DNA from: Halosimplex carlsbadense 2-9-1
Lineage (GTDB): Archaea > Halobacteriota > Halobacteria > Halobacteriales > Haloarculaceae
Reading direction: 5' to 3'
Length of the DNA stretch: 50,176 nt
Assembly: GCF_000337455.1 (NCBI RefSeq)
Contig: NZ_AOIU01000009.1
Span: 1-50,176 of the forward strand
Shown: piece after piece, positions 8,040-16,805 of the stretch
Layout of the letters: each line of letters starts with the position of its first letter
How positions within the stretch are numbered: the first letter of the stretch is position 1
Notes under the pieces: model-generated
The model's database searches: none
What the model was told of the DNA's origin: nothing
Seen by the model: only the letters and a program-made list of their open reading frames with translations
Made by a program: the position numbers and the translations under genes

Positions 8040-9134
8040 ATGGACGCGCGCGTTCGCGAACACGCCGAGATCATCTGTGACCACTCCGTCGACCTGCAGG
8101 CGGGCGACCAGGTCGTCATCGACGCCCACCCCGAGGCCGAAGACCTCGTGGCCGCGCTACACGAGATCGTCGCCGACCGCGGCGCTCACCCGCTCGTGAT
8201 CCAGGACCGCATGGGCAAGCGCTTCCGGCGGGCGTTCCTGCGCAACCACGACGGGGACTTCGAGCTGCCCGACCACCAGATGGCGCTGTACGAGGAGATG
8301 GACGTGTACATCGTCATTCGGGGGAGCGACAACGTCACCCAGACCAGCGACGTGGACCCGGAGGTCTCGACCGCCTACGAGGCTGCCGTCCAGCCGCTGC
8401 TGGCCGAGCGCCTGTCGAAGCGCTGGTGTCTCACCCAGTACCCCGCCCCTGCCAACGCCCAGCTCGCCCAGAAGAGCACGGAGGGCTTCGAGAACTTCGT
8501 CTGGGACGCCATCCTCCGCGACTGGGACGAACAGCGGGAGTTCCAGTCCCAGATGGTCGAGATCATGGACGACGCCGAGGAGGTGCGCATCGTCTCCGGC
8601 GACTCGACGGACGTGACGATGAGCGTCGCCGGCAACCCCACGCTCAACGACTACGGCGAGCGCAACCTCCCCGGCGGCGAGGTGTTCACCGCGCCCGTCC
8701 CCGACTCCGTCGAGGGCGAGGTCTACTTCGACAAGCCGCTGTATCACCAGGGCCGCGAGGTCACGGACGTGTACTGCAAGTTCGAAAACGGCGAGGTCGT
8801 CGAGCACTCCGCCGGGAAGAACGAGGACGTGCTGACGAACGTGCTGGAGACCGACGAGGGGTCGAATCGCCTCGGCGAACTCGGCATCGGGATGAACCGC
8901 GCCATCGACGAGTTCACCTACAACATGCTGTTCGACGAGAAGATGGGCGACACCGTCCACATGGCGGTCGGCCGCGCCTACGACGACACCGTCGGCGAGG
9001 GCAACGAGCAGAACGATTCGGCCGTCCACGTCGACATGATCGTCGACATGAGCGAGGACTCCTACATCGAGGTCGACGGCGAGGTCGTCCAGCGCAACGG
9101 CACCTTCCGATTCGAGAACGGGTTCGACGGCTGA
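8040..9134 (+). CDS. M29-family (aminopeptidase T/AmpS) metallo-aminopeptidase
   Basis: 364-residue cytoplasmic metallopeptidase of family M29, which removes N-terminal residues from peptides. The order of family motifs is intact: N-terminal LQAGDQVVI with the IDAHPEAEDLV segment, then MSVAGNPTLNDYGERNLPGGEVFTAP (first metal-binding glutamate), EHSAGKNEDVL, the GIGMN segment, LFDEKMGDTVHMAVG and NDSAVHVDMIVDM, which carry the remaining metal ligands (Glu, His, Asp). Length is close to that of haloarchaeal members. ATG 8040 follows a cggtttcac element by about 27 nt. Likely role: intracellular peptide turnover. Confidence 0.95.
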   Translation: MDARVREHAEIICDHSVDLQAGDQVVIDAHPEAEDLVAALHEIVADRGAHPLVIQDRMGKRFRRAFLRNHDGDFELPDHQMALYEEMDVYIVIRGSDNVTQTSDVDPEVSTAYEAAVQPLLAERLSKRWCLTQYPAPANAQLAQKSTEGFENFVWDAILRDWDEQREFQSQMVEIMDDAEEVRIVSGDSTDVTMSVAGNPTLNDYGERNLPGGEVFTAPVPDSVEGEVYFDKPLYHQGREVTDVYCKFENGEVVEHSAGKNEDVLTNVLETDEGSNRLGELGIGMNRAIDEFTYNMLFDEKMGDTVHMAVGRAYDDTVGEGNEQNDSAVHVDMIVDMSEDSYIEVDGEVVQRNGTFRFENGFDG

Positions 9135-9145
9135 TCGGGGCCGCG

Positions 9146-9805
9146 CTATCCGACCAGCGCGCCGAAGACGGCCCGCTCGACCTTCTGGAGGTGTTCGCCG
9201 GCGGTGGCGGGCGAGCAGCCGACGGCTTCGGCCACGTCCTCGTGGGTCGCCTCGCGGGGCGCCTCGTAGTAGCCGACGGCGACCGCCGCTTCGAGCACTT
9301 CGCGCTGGCGGCTCGTCAGCGCGTCGAGCAGGCGACCGCCCTCGGGGTGGTACTCGCCGGTCTTCTCGACCGTGATCTCGTAGCCCGGCGGCTCGTCGAA
9401 CTCGGCGGCGCGGGCGAACGCCGCGTCGGTGCCGATCAGCGTCACCCGCTGGCCGCCCCGGTCGGTGAGTTCGATCGGCATGTCCCGGACGAGCTCCAGC
9501 TCGCGGCCCCGTGCGAGCATGTACTCGACCAGATCGTTCGTCTCGATGCGGGAGTAGGCCCACCCGTGGCCCTCGTCGTCGACGGCGACGGTGAACTCGC
9601 GGACCTCGGGCGTGTCGGTCATGATCGCCCGGTAACGGTCGACGTCGCCCGATAGCTCGGTCAGCAGCGTCACCGTCCCGTCGCCCAGGTCGTTCATCCG
9701 GTGGATCGCCTCGCCCGTCACGTCGGGGTCGCGGGCGATCCGCCCGCCGACGGGGTGAAAGCCCTGCCCCTCGCTCGGACTCACCAGCAGCGTTACGTAC
9801 CGCAT
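9146..9805 (-). CDS. Bat-like HTH-10 transcriptional regulator
   Basis: 219 residues. The C-terminal 55 residues are the bacterio-opsin-activator-type HTH-10 domain: LTSRQREVLEAAVAVGYYEAP, then the ATHEDVAEAVGCSPATAGEHL helix-turn-helix and a final dimer helix. The N-terminal ~150 residues are the associated ligand/signal domain (VTLLVSPSEGQGFHPVGG at the start, GHGWAYSRIETNDLVEYML in the middle) with no PAS or membrane segment. Predicted to be a soluble transcription factor; its effector is unknown. Start ATG 9805 is the first codon of the conserved domain. A longer in-frame region upstream is Arg/Ser-rich and overlaps the neighbouring promoter region, so it was not used. Confidence 0.9.
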   Translation of the reverse strand: MRYVTLLVSPSEGQGFHPVGGRIARDPDVTGEAIHRMNDLGDGTVTLLTELSGDVDRYRAIMTDTPEVREFTVAVDDEGHGWAYSRIETNDLVEYMLARGRELELVRDMPIELTDRGGQRVTLIGTDAAFARAAEFDEPPGYEITVEKTGEYHPEGGRLLDALTSRQREVLEAAVAVGYYEAPREATHEDVAEAVGCSPATAGEHLQKVERAVFGALVG

Positions 9806-9878
9806 GGGCAGTCGTACGGGTGGCTCGGCAAAGATTCGTCGGTCGTAACCGGGGCGCCGCTGAGAGCGGGAGCCGGCG

Positions 9879-10088
9879 TCACGTTCCGACCGCGTCACGT
9901 CGCCGTCTGCGACTGACGACGACGTACGCGACGCCGAGGAGCGCGAGCGCGGTCGCGACAACGGTCGTGATCCAGTACCCGAACAGCTCGGCGGCGGCGA
10001 CGAGATACAGCACGACCACTAACGCGAGGAGGAGGTTCTGTCGGCGCTCGATACCGCGGAGCCGCGCCTGGAGGGCGTCGTCGTCCAT
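9879..10088 (-). CDS. Small membrane protein with two transmembrane segments
   Basis: 69 residues: a charged N-terminal helix (MDDDALQARLRGIERRQN), two hydrophobic segments (LLLALVVVLYLVAAAELFG and the following ITTVVATALALLGVAYVVV) and a basic tail (SRRRRRDAV). The tail predicts both termini in the cytoplasm. A TATA-like attttgat box about 27 nt upstream of ATG 10088 supports expression and the chosen start. Function unknown. It is divergent from the MBL-fold gene. Confidence 0.75.
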   Translation of the reverse strand: MDDDALQARLRGIERRQNLLLALVVVLYLVAAAELFGYWITTVVATALALLGVAYVVVSRRRRRDAVGT

Positions 10089-10174
10089 GCGGAGTCGATA
10101 TGATGTCGAACCATCAAAATTCCACCGGCTACCGCGGCCCGACGTACTTTGTGACTCGCTCCCGAGATCCGAGT

Positions 10175-10852
10175 ATGGAGGAACTTACCGACGGTGTCTA
10201 CGCGTTCACCGAGACGATCGAGACCGAAGAGGGCGAGCGAGCCTTCCACCCGGCGGCCGTCGAGACCGAGCGCGGCCTGCTGTTGCTGGACGCGGGGCTC
10301 CCGGGACAGGCCGAAGCGCTCGGCGCGGAGATCGAGGCGGCAGGCTTCGGATGGGGCGACGTGTGGGCGGTGCTGATAACGCACCAGGACGGTGACCACG
10401 CGGGCGCGCTCGCGACCGTGCGTGAGAAGACCGATGCGGTCGTGTTCGCCCACGAGGCCTGTGCGCCGTACGTCGACGGCCGGGACGAGCCGATCAAGGG
10501 CGACGGCGAGCGCTATCCCCCGACTCCGGTCGACGTGGAACTCGTCGGCGAGGAGACCTTCGGGACGACCGCGGGACCGATGCGGGTGGTCTACACGCCG
10601 GGGCACGCGCCGGGTCATGTCTCGCTGTACCTGCCCGAGGAGCGACTACTGCTGGCCGCGGACGCGCTGACGGCCGCCGACGGGGAGCTGCAGGGTCCCA
10701 GCGAACAGTTCTCCCTGGACATGGCCGAAGCGGGTCAGTCGGTCGCGCGGCTCGCGAGCCTGGCCGTCGAGGGCGTCCTCTGCTACCACGGCGGGTTCTC
10801 CCGGGCGGACGACGACCGGATCGCCGCGATCGGCGAGTCGATCGAGAGCTGA
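10175..10852 (+). CDS. MBL-fold metallo-hydrolase
   Basis: 225-residue soluble hydrolase of the metallo-beta-lactamase superfamily. The metal-binding motif reads THQDGDHAG (around residues 67-75). The usual second histidine of HxHxDH is replaced by Asp, a variant common in the YflN-like branch. Further ligands are in TPGHAPGHVSLYL, LAADAL and CYHGG. The substrate is not predictable; thioester or lactone hydrolysis and glyoxalase-II-like activity are all known in the superfamily. Start ATG 10175 is favoured over an in-frame upstream ATG because a gtactttgt box lies about 27 nt before it. Confidence 0.9.
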   Translation: MEELTDGVYAFTETIETEEGERAFHPAAVETERGLLLLDAGLPGQAEALGAEIEAAGFGWGDVWAVLITHQDGDHAGALATVREKTDAVVFAHEACAPYVDGRDEPIKGDGERYPPTPVDVELVGEETFGTTAGPMRVVYTPGHAPGHVSLYLPEERLLLAADALTAADGELQGPSEQFSLDMAEAGQSVARLASLAVEGVLCYHGGFSRADDDRIAAIGESIES

Positions 10853-10901
10853 TCCGCCGGCGCCGTCCGCCGACCCACGCGGCCTGCTCACGCTCGCTCA
10901 A

Positions 10902-10916
10902 AAACTGCGGCAGTTT
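10902..10916. terminator. Perfect hairpin downstream of the MBL-fold gene
   Basis: aaactgc-g-gcagttt is a perfect inverted repeat with 7-bp arms and a 1-nt centre, 50 nt after the MBL-fold stop codon. It could be a terminator for that gene. It also lies about 85 nt ahead of the next promoter, so an operator role is possible. There is no long T-tract. Confidence 0.35.
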
Positions 10917-11000
10917 CTGCGAACCCGATACCGCCCTCGTTCGACCGTCTGACGGGCGTCTGACACCGGGTTTTCAATGCGTGAGAATCGTTCCGACAGG

Positions 11001-11008
11001 TATATAGG
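11001..11008 (+). promoter_or_regulatory. TATA box for the 55-residue protein gene
   Basis: tatatagg begins 30 nt before ATG 11031. It is one of the cleanest TATA boxes in the window, and its distance places the transcript start essentially at the start codon. This decides the start against the upstream in-frame ATG at 11019. Confidence 0.7.
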
Positions 11009-11030
11009 TGGTTGCTACATGTTGTCATGC

Positions 11031-11198
11031 ATGGCGCCGGATATGGTCGCTGAAGCCGAGGTGGAAACGAACGCCGAAGTCATGGCCTCCGTCGAGGAGG
11101 GTCCCACCGAGACGCTCGTAATCGCCGATATCAACTGTGACGACGCCTACCTTACAGCGCCGCTCGCCGACGCCGCCCCCCTCCCGGAGTGGCGGTGA
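11031..11198 (+). CDS. Conserved haloarchaeal small acidic protein (DUF7556-like)
   Basis: 55-residue acidic protein beginning MAPDMVAEAEVETNAEVM, then TETLVIADINCDDAYLTAP, and ending APLPEWR. I recognise this layout (MAPDMVAE start, FVIADI-DDA-centre, LPEWR end) as a widespread small haloarchaeal protein of unknown function, probably the DUF7556 family. The single cysteine in INCDDAYL could be functional. A strong TATA box 30 nt upstream predicts robust leaderless transcription. A single soluble domain with no membrane segment is expected. It is followed by 244 nt without a gene before serA. Confidence 0.8.
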   Translation: MAPDMVAEAEVETNAEVMASVEEGPTETLVIADINCDDAYLTAPLADAAPLPEWR

Positions 11199-11442
11199 CG
11201 ACCACCTAGTTCCGATCCGTCTCCACGTGCCCACTGCCGAGTCTGGACGACTCGTGCCGTCGACCGGTCCGATTCTCAGTATCCGTGACTGCGGTCGCTC
11301 GTCTCGCCGCCGTGACTGCGGCCGTTCTCCCCCAGCGAGGCGCCCGTCCCGGTCGCTCCGACTGTGTCGACAGTGTCGATAGTGTCCTCGTCGCTGTCCG
11401 GAGAAAACAAGCGTTATACCCCGGCGAGCGGATCCCACCCGC

Positions 11443-13032
11443 ATGAAGGTACTCGTCACGGACCCGATCGCCGACGCGGGTCTGGACCGGCTGCGCGAGG
11501 CGGGCCACGAAGTCGAGACAGCCTACGACGTGGAAGGAGACGCTCTCCTGAACGCCGTCGCGGACGCCGACGCCATGGTCGTCCGCTCGGGCACGGAGGT
11601 CTCCGCCGAGGTGTTCGCCGCCGCGCCCGACCTCCAGATCGTCGGCCGCGCCGGTATCGGCGTCGACAACATCGACATCGAGGCCGCCACCGACCACGGC
11701 GTCATCGTCGCCAACGCGCCCCAGGGCAACGTCCGCGCCGCCGCCGAACACTCCGTCGCGATGGCCTTTGCCACCGCCCGTTCCATCCCGCAGGCCCACA
11801 ACCGCCTCCGGGACGGCGAGTGGGCCAAAGGCGAGTTCCTCGGCACGGAACTCAACGAGAAGACGCTGGGCGTCGTCGGCTTCGGCCGCGTGGGTCAGGA
11901 GGTCGCCAAGCGCCTCGACGCGCTGGGCATGGATCTCGTCACCTACGACCCTTACATCAGCCAGGAGCGCGCCGAGCGCTTCGGCGCCGAACTCGTCGAC
12001 TCCCTCGACGAGTGTCTCGCCCGCGCGGACTTCATCACCATCCACACGCCGCTGACCGACGAGACCGAGAACATGATCGGCGAGGAACAACTCGCCCAGC
12101 TCGAAGGCGGCTACGTCGTCAACTGCGCCCGCGGCGGCATCATCGACGAGCCGGCTCTCGCCGAAGCCGTCGAGGACGGCCTGCTCAAGGGCGCCGCCAT
12201 CGACGTCTTCGCCGACGAGCCGATCAGCCCGGACAACCCGCTGCTCGACGTGGACGACGTGGTCGTCACGCCCCACCTCGGCGCCTCAACCGAGGCCGCC
12301 CAGGAGCACGTCGCCACTTCGACGGCCGACCAGATCGTCGCCGCGTTCAACGGCGAGCCCGTCCTCAACGCGCTGAACGCCCCCTCGATGGATGAGAGCG
12401 CGTTCCCCGCCGTCGAGCCGTACCTCGAACTCGCCGACACCGCCGGGACGATCGCCGTCCAGCTGTTCGACGGCGGCGTCTCCGACGTGGAGGTCACCTA
12501 CGCCGGCGACATCGCCGAACACGACACGGAAATCGTGACCGCTACCGCGCTGAAGGGCGTCTTCGAGGACGTCGTCGAGACGCAGGTCAACGCGGTCAAC
12601 GCCGAGCGCATCGCGGAGGAGCGCGGCATCGACGTGACCGAGTCCAAGACCAGCTCCGCCGAGGACTTCCAGAGCCTCATCACCGTCACCGTCTCCGACG
12701 GTGAGGAGTCCATCAGCGTCTCCGGGACGCAGTTCGCCGGCGACGACGCTCGTATCGTCCGCATCGACGGCTACCGCGTCGACGCCGTCCCCCACGGCCA
12801 CATGCTCGTCGCCCGCAACGAGGACCTCCCAGGGGTCATCGGCTTCATCGGCACCGTCCTCGGCGAGGCCGACGTGAACATCGCCGGCATGTTCAACGGC
12901 CGCGAGACCATCGGCGGCGAGGCCCTGACCGTCTACAACCTCGACGACCCCGTCCCCGACGACACCGTCGCGAAGCTGCTCGACGACGAGCGCGTCATCG
13001 ACATCACGCAGATCTCCCTGAACGGGCAGTAA
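11443..13032 (+). CDS. serA: D-3-phosphoglycerate dehydrogenase
   Basis: 529 residues, the long form of the enzyme that oxidises 3-phosphoglycerate to 3-phosphohydroxypyruvate with NAD+, the first step of serine synthesis. The Rossmann glycine motif is GFGRVG at 146-151. Catalytic residues of the 2-hydroxyacid dehydrogenase family are R230 (NCARGGIIDE), E259 (FADEP) and H278 (TPHLGAST). Residues ~315-445 are the allosteric substrate-binding domain, and a C-terminal ACT domain begins near 455 (HMLVARNEDLPGVIG), so serine feedback inhibition is likely. A TATA box (ttata, 11414-11418) lies about 27 nt before ATG 11443, indicating a leaderless mRNA. Confidence 0.97.
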   Translation: MKVLVTDPIADAGLDRLREAGHEVETAYDVEGDALLNAVADADAMVVRSGTEVSAEVFAAAPDLQIVGRAGIGVDNIDIEAATDHGVIVANAPQGNVRAAAEHSVAMAFATARSIPQAHNRLRDGEWAKGEFLGTELNEKTLGVVGFGRVGQEVAKRLDALGMDLVTYDPYISQERAERFGAELVDSLDECLARADFITIHTPLTDETENMIGEEQLAQLEGGYVVNCARGGIIDEPALAEAVEDGLLKGAAIDVFADEPISPDNPLLDVDDVVVTPHLGASTEAAQEHVATSTADQIVAAFNGEPVLNALNAPSMDESAFPAVEPYLELADTAGTIAVQLFDGGVSDVEVTYAGDIAEHDTEIVTATALKGVFEDVVETQVNAVNAERIAEERGIDVTESKTSSAEDFQSLITVTVSDGEESISVSGTQFAGDDARIVRIDGYRVDAVPHGHMLVARNEDLPGVIGFIGTVLGEADVNIAGMFNGRETIGGEALTVYNLDDPVPDDTVAKLLDDERVIDITQISLNGQ

Positions 13033-13107
13033 CGCGGCGTTCGCGCCGCTTTCGGTCGTTTCCCGGCGGTTCTGAAAACGAAGTTCCTCCCCACGCGACG
13101 GCCGCGA

Positions 13108-13578
13108 CTAGCCCAGCAGTCCCCGGAGCCGGTCGAGCGGGCCGGTCGAGCGGTCGCCGTCGCGCTCGGCGGTGCGGTCGTCTCCGGTCGTCCGGTCGTC
13201 TCCGGCGGTGCGGTCGGCGTCCGCGGGACCGCTGGCTTCGATGTCGAACTCGTCTGTGACGAGTGGTTCGTCGCGGCAGGCGTCGCGTCCCTGGAGGACG
13301 CGTTCGTAGCGGTCGACGACGTGCTGGCGGTCGGCCTCGCTCGATTCGAGGCGTCGTTCGAGCGTCGAGACTCGCGCTTCCAGCAGCGCGATCTTCGTCA
13401 GGTAGAGCGTCTCGGCCGTGTGGTCTACCGTGAGGCCGGCCCGGCCGGCGACTCCGCCGTCGGGCCCGCCGGTCGCTCCGGCATCGGTCGTCGAGTGGCC
13501 GCACGACTCGCCCGCCGACTGGCGGTCGGTGCATGGGTGGAGTTCCCCCTGTTCTGGTGGGTCGGCGTTCGCGGCCAT
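13108..13578 (-). CDS. Coiled-coil hypothetical protein with low-complexity tail
   Basis: 156 residues with no family I recognise. Residues ~45-95 (HTAETLYLTKIALLEARVSTL and onwards) form a heptad-like coiled coil. The N-terminus is rich in Gly, Ser, Thr and His with two cysteines. The C-terminal third contains an imperfect repeat of ADRTAGDDRTTGDDRTAERD before a final PLDRLRGLLG helix. It is probably a soluble scaffold-like protein. Start ATG 13578 fits; an in-frame ATG 16 codons upstream adds only a basic stretch. It is convergent with serA, 75 nt away. Confidence 0.6.
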   Translation of the reverse strand: MAANADPPEQGELHPCTDRQSAGESCGHSTTDAGATGGPDGGVAGRAGLTVDHTAETLYLTKIALLEARVSTLERRLESSEADRQHVVDRYERVLQGRDACRDEPLVTDEFDIEASGPADADRTAGDDRTTGDDRTAERDGDRSTGPLDRLRGLLG

Positions 13579-13825
13579 GCCTCCGGACCGAGGTGTCGCT
13601 CGTGCAAAAAGACGGGGCAGACGCACACCCGACGCGCGTCTGACGAAACCGGTCGGTGCGTCTCGACGCGAACGTCGGCTCGCCGAAACGCGTCGATACC
13701 GTCCGTCAGATCCGGCAGTTCGAACCGGACCATCGGATCGCGGCGAACACTCCCGGGGTCTATTTTACGACTCACCGGGATGTACTGACACGCAAACCGC
13801 AACTACCGCTGCGTACACCACACCG

Positions 13826-15145
13826 ATGGAATCCAAACACTTCCTGTTCGTCTCCGCCGACGCCGCACTGATCACCGACCTCGCGTGGCAGGTCCACCGG
13901 GAAGGACACGACGTGAAATACTACATCGAAGCCGAGAGCGACCGGGAGATCGGCGACGGCTTCGTCCCGAAAACGGACGACTGGCGCGCGGAGGTCGACT
14001 GGGCCGACGTCGTCGTCTTCGACGACATCTGGGTCGGCTCGGACGTCGGGACGGGCGAACTCGCGCAGGAACTCCGCGAGCGAGGGACGGCCGTCGTCGG
14101 TGGCACGCCCAACACCGACCGCCTCGAAGAAGACCGCGGCTACGCGATGGAGATCCTCGAAGATCACGGTGTCGACACCATCGACCACCACGTCTTCGAG
14201 GACTTCGACGCTGGTATTCGACACGTTCGGGAGAACCCTGCCCCGTACGTCGTCAAACCGCTCGGTGAAGTTCAGAACGTCAAACGCCTCCTCTACGTCG
14301 GCAACGAAGACGACGGGAGTGACGTGGTGGACGTGTTGGGGGCGTACAAGAAGGCGTGGGGCCACCGGATGAAGGGCTTCCAGCTCCAGCGGAAAGTCGA
14401 GGGCGTGGAGATCGCCATCTGCGGGTTCTTCAACGGCGAGCGGTTCGTCGACCAAGTCAACTTCAATTTCGAGCACAAGAAGCTGTTCCCGGGAAACATC
14501 GGGCCATCGACGGGTGAGATGGGCACGTCGATGTTCTGGGGCGGGCGGAACGAGCTATTCGAGGAGACGTTCGGCAAACTCGAAGGTTGGCTCGGCGAGG
14601 AGGGCTACGTGGGGAGTATCGACATCAACTGCATCGTCAACGAGAACGGGATCTATCCGCTGGAGTTTACCCCGCGGTTCGGATACCCGACGATCGCCTT
14701 ACAGGAGGAGTCGATCGAGTCCTCGACGGGCGAGTTCTTCTACGACCTCGCTCACGGCAACGACCCCGAACTGGCGGTACACGGCGGATACCAGGTCGGG
14801 GTCCGGGTCGTCCTCCCGCCCTTCCCCTTCGACGACGAGAAGACGTACGACGAGAACTCACGGAACGGCGCCGTCGTGTTCCAGACCGAGAGTCGGGCCG
14901 GGATCCACCTCGAAGACACCAAAAACGTCGACGGACAGTGGCGCGTCGCCGGAGAGAGCGGGATGCCCGTCGTCGTGACCGGGAAAGGCGAGACGATGCG
15001 AGCGGCGCGCGAGCAAGCGTACGACCGGATCGACGACATCGCGATGCCGAACATGTACTACCGTGACGACATCGGGGAGCGCTGGATCGACGGCGACGGC
15101 GACCGATTGCTCGCCTGGGGATACCTCGGGCCGGGCGGCGAGTAG
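13826..15145 (+). CDS. PurD-like ATP-grasp ligase (GAR-synthetase paralogue)
   Basis: 439-residue ATP-grasp enzyme resembling phosphoribosylamine-glycine ligase in length and in the central PYVVKPLGEVQNVKRLLYVG nucleotide-binding segment. The N-terminus (HFLFVSADAALITDLAWQV) lacks the GGREHA motif of true PurD, and the family signature RFGDPE(T/C)Q appears as TPRFGYPTIALQE. The Mg-binding region is DINCIVNENGIYPLEFTPRFG. These changes suggest a different amine or acid substrate from ribosylamine/glycine. A promoter-like ctattttacg lies about 60 nt upstream of ATG 13826, implying a short 5' leader. It is followed by ahcY after 114 nt on the same strand. It could be annotated purD automatically, but that should be treated with caution. 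Confidence 0.85.
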   Translation: MESKHFLFVSADAALITDLAWQVHREGHDVKYYIEAESDREIGDGFVPKTDDWRAEVDWADVVVFDDIWVGSDVGTGELAQELRERGTAVVGGTPNTDRLEEDRGYAMEILEDHGVDTIDHHVFEDFDAGIRHVRENPAPYVVKPLGEVQNVKRLLYVGNEDDGSDVVDVLGAYKKAWGHRMKGFQLQRKVEGVEIAICGFFNGERFVDQVNFNFEHKKLFPGNIGPSTGEMGTSMFWGGRNELFEETFGKLEGWLGEEGYVGSIDINCIVNENGIYPLEFTPRFGYPTIALQEESIESSTGEFFYDLAHGNDPELAVHGGYQVGVRVVLPPFPFDDEKTYDENSRNGAVVFQTESRAGIHLEDTKNVDGQWRVAGESGMPVVVTGKGETMRAAREQAYDRIDDIAMPNMYYRDDIGERWIDGDGDRLLAWGYLGPGGE

Positions 15146-15259
15146 AGACCGCGCCGGCGACCGGTCCGCCACAGCGACTCTCGGCGGGAGACGTTCGAGT
15201 TCGATAGCCCTAGCCAGCGATCCGGTGGGGTTTTCCCGGCGCTGGCCGTGTCTCCGGGC

Positions 15260-16537
15260 ATGACCGATCCGATCACCGAGCGCGTCGACGAGCCGGAAGC
15301 GGCCCGCGAGTCCGGCCGCCGGAAGATGGAGTGGGCGCGCCAGCACATGCCGATCTGCGAGTCGCTACGCGAAGAGTTCGAGGCCGACCAGCCCTTCGCG
15401 GGCGAAGTCGTCGGCATGGCGATGCACGTCGAGGCCAAGACCGCGATCCTCGCCGAACTGCTGGCCGTCGGCGGCGCGGAGGTCGCCATCACCGGCTGTA
15501 ATCCGCTGTCGACCCACGACGACGTGAGCGTCGCGCTCGACGCCGTCGAGGGGGTCACCTCCTACGCCGAGCGCGGGGTCGACGACGAGGAGTACTACGC
15601 CGCCATCGAGGCGGTCATCGAGCACGAACCCACCATCACTGTCGACGACGGGATGGACTTGGTGGCGGCGATCCACGAGGACTACCCCGAGCTCATCGAC
15701 ACCATCGTCGGCGGCTGCGAGGAGACGACGACCGGGGTCCACCGCCTGCGCGCGATGGACGACGACGGCGAACTCGCCTACCCGATGTTCGCGGTCAACG
15801 ACACGCCGATGAAGCGCCTGTTCGACAACGTCCACGGCACCGGCGAGTCCTCGCTGGCGTCGATCGCGATGACCACTAACCTCTCGTGGGCCGGCAAGAC
15901 GGTCGTGGTCGCGGGTTACGGCCACTGCGGCAAGGGCGTCGCGAAGAAGGCCAGCGGCCAGAACGCCGACGTGGTCGTCACCGAGGTCGAACCTCGCCGC
16001 GCGCTGGAGGCCCACATGGAGGGCTACGACGTGTTGCCCATGGACGAGGCCGCCGCGGAGGGCGACGTGTTCATCACGACCACCGGCAACCGCGACGTGA
16101 TCGTCTCCGAGCACTTCGAGGCGATGGACGACGGCGTCCTGCTGGCCAACGCGGGGCACTTCGACGTCGAGATCGACCTCGACGCGCTCTCGGAGATGGC
16201 CGTCGACAGCTACGAGGCCCGCGACGGCGTGCAGGCCTACGAGATGGAAGACGGGCGTCGGCTGAACGTGCTGGCGGAGGGGCGACTCGTCAACCTCGCG
16301 ACGCCGATCGCGCTGGGCCACCCCGTCGAGGTGATGGACCAGAGCTTCGGCGTCCAGGCCGTCTGCGTGCGCGAACTGGTCGAGTCGGGCGAGGAGTACG
16401 AGGCCGGCGTCCACGACGTGCCCGACCGGCTGGACAGGGAGGTCGCGGAGATCAAGCTGGCGGCGGAGGGCGTCGAGTTCGACGCGCTGACCGAGACCCA
16501 GTCGGAGTATATGGGCTCCTGGCAGCACGGGACGTAG
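15260..16537 (+). CDS. ahcY: Adenosylhomocysteinase
   Basis: 425-residue S-adenosylhomocysteine hydrolase, which cleaves the product inhibitor SAH to adenosine and homocysteine and so supports all SAM-dependent methylation. Diagnostic segments are MAMHVEAKTAILAELLAVGG, the ITGCNPLSTHDDV strand, GGCEETTTGVHRL, the FAVNDTPMKRLFDN helix carrying the catalytic Lys and Asp, VVVAGYGHCGKGVAKKASG (NAD-binding glycines) and NAGHFDVEID. Like other archaeal enzymes it lacks the ~40-residue insert found in bacterial forms. ATG 15260 is preferred over the in-frame ATG at 15248 because the family N-terminus begins there. Confidence 0.97.
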   Translation: MTDPITERVDEPEAARESGRRKMEWARQHMPICESLREEFEADQPFAGEVVGMAMHVEAKTAILAELLAVGGAEVAITGCNPLSTHDDVSVALDAVEGVTSYAERGVDDEEYYAAIEAVIEHEPTITVDDGMDLVAAIHEDYPELIDTIVGGCEETTTGVHRLRAMDDDGELAYPMFAVNDTPMKRLFDNVHGTGESSLASIAMTTNLSWAGKTVVVAGYGHCGKGVAKKASGQNADVVVTEVEPRRALEAHMEGYDVLPMDEAAAEGDVFITTTGNRDVIVSEHFEAMDDGVLLANAGHFDVEIDLDALSEMAVDSYEARDGVQAYEMEDGRRLNVLAEGRLVNLATPIALGHPVEVMDQSFGVQAVCVRELVESGEEYEAGVHDVPDRLDREVAEIKLAAEGVEFDALTETQSEYMGSWQHGT

Positions 16538-16603
16538 CGAGACCGACCGTAGGGAGGCCTCGAACCGGAGCGGCGAACGGCAGTGCGCGGCGGAGGACGG
16601 AGG

Positions 16604-16722
16604 GCGGTCGCTCACTTCGTTCGCGACCGCGGAAATACGAACGGCGAGCAACGCGAGCCGTGAGCGAAGCGACCCGGGGAGGAGTAGGGAGATCCGAGCG
16701 AGCGGAGCGGGCGAGGATCTCC
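16604..16722. repeat. Two hairpins between convergent genes
   Basis: The 268-nt gap between ahcY and the convergent response-regulator gene holds two perfect inverted repeats: gcggtcgc (16604-16611) with gcgaccgc (16623-16630), and ggagatcc (16688-16695) with ggatctcc (16715-16722). The intervening DNA is rich in gcgagc/gagcga runs, the pattern of GC-rich haloarchaeal intergenic repeats. They may serve as bidirectional terminators. No gene is seen in this gap. Confidence 0.45.
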
Positions 16723-16805
16723 GAAGTGCGAGCGGCGAACGTCAGTGAGCAACGAGAAACAGCGAGGTGCGACCCGAGAGCGTCTCGGCCGGTCGAGCGG
16801 AACGA

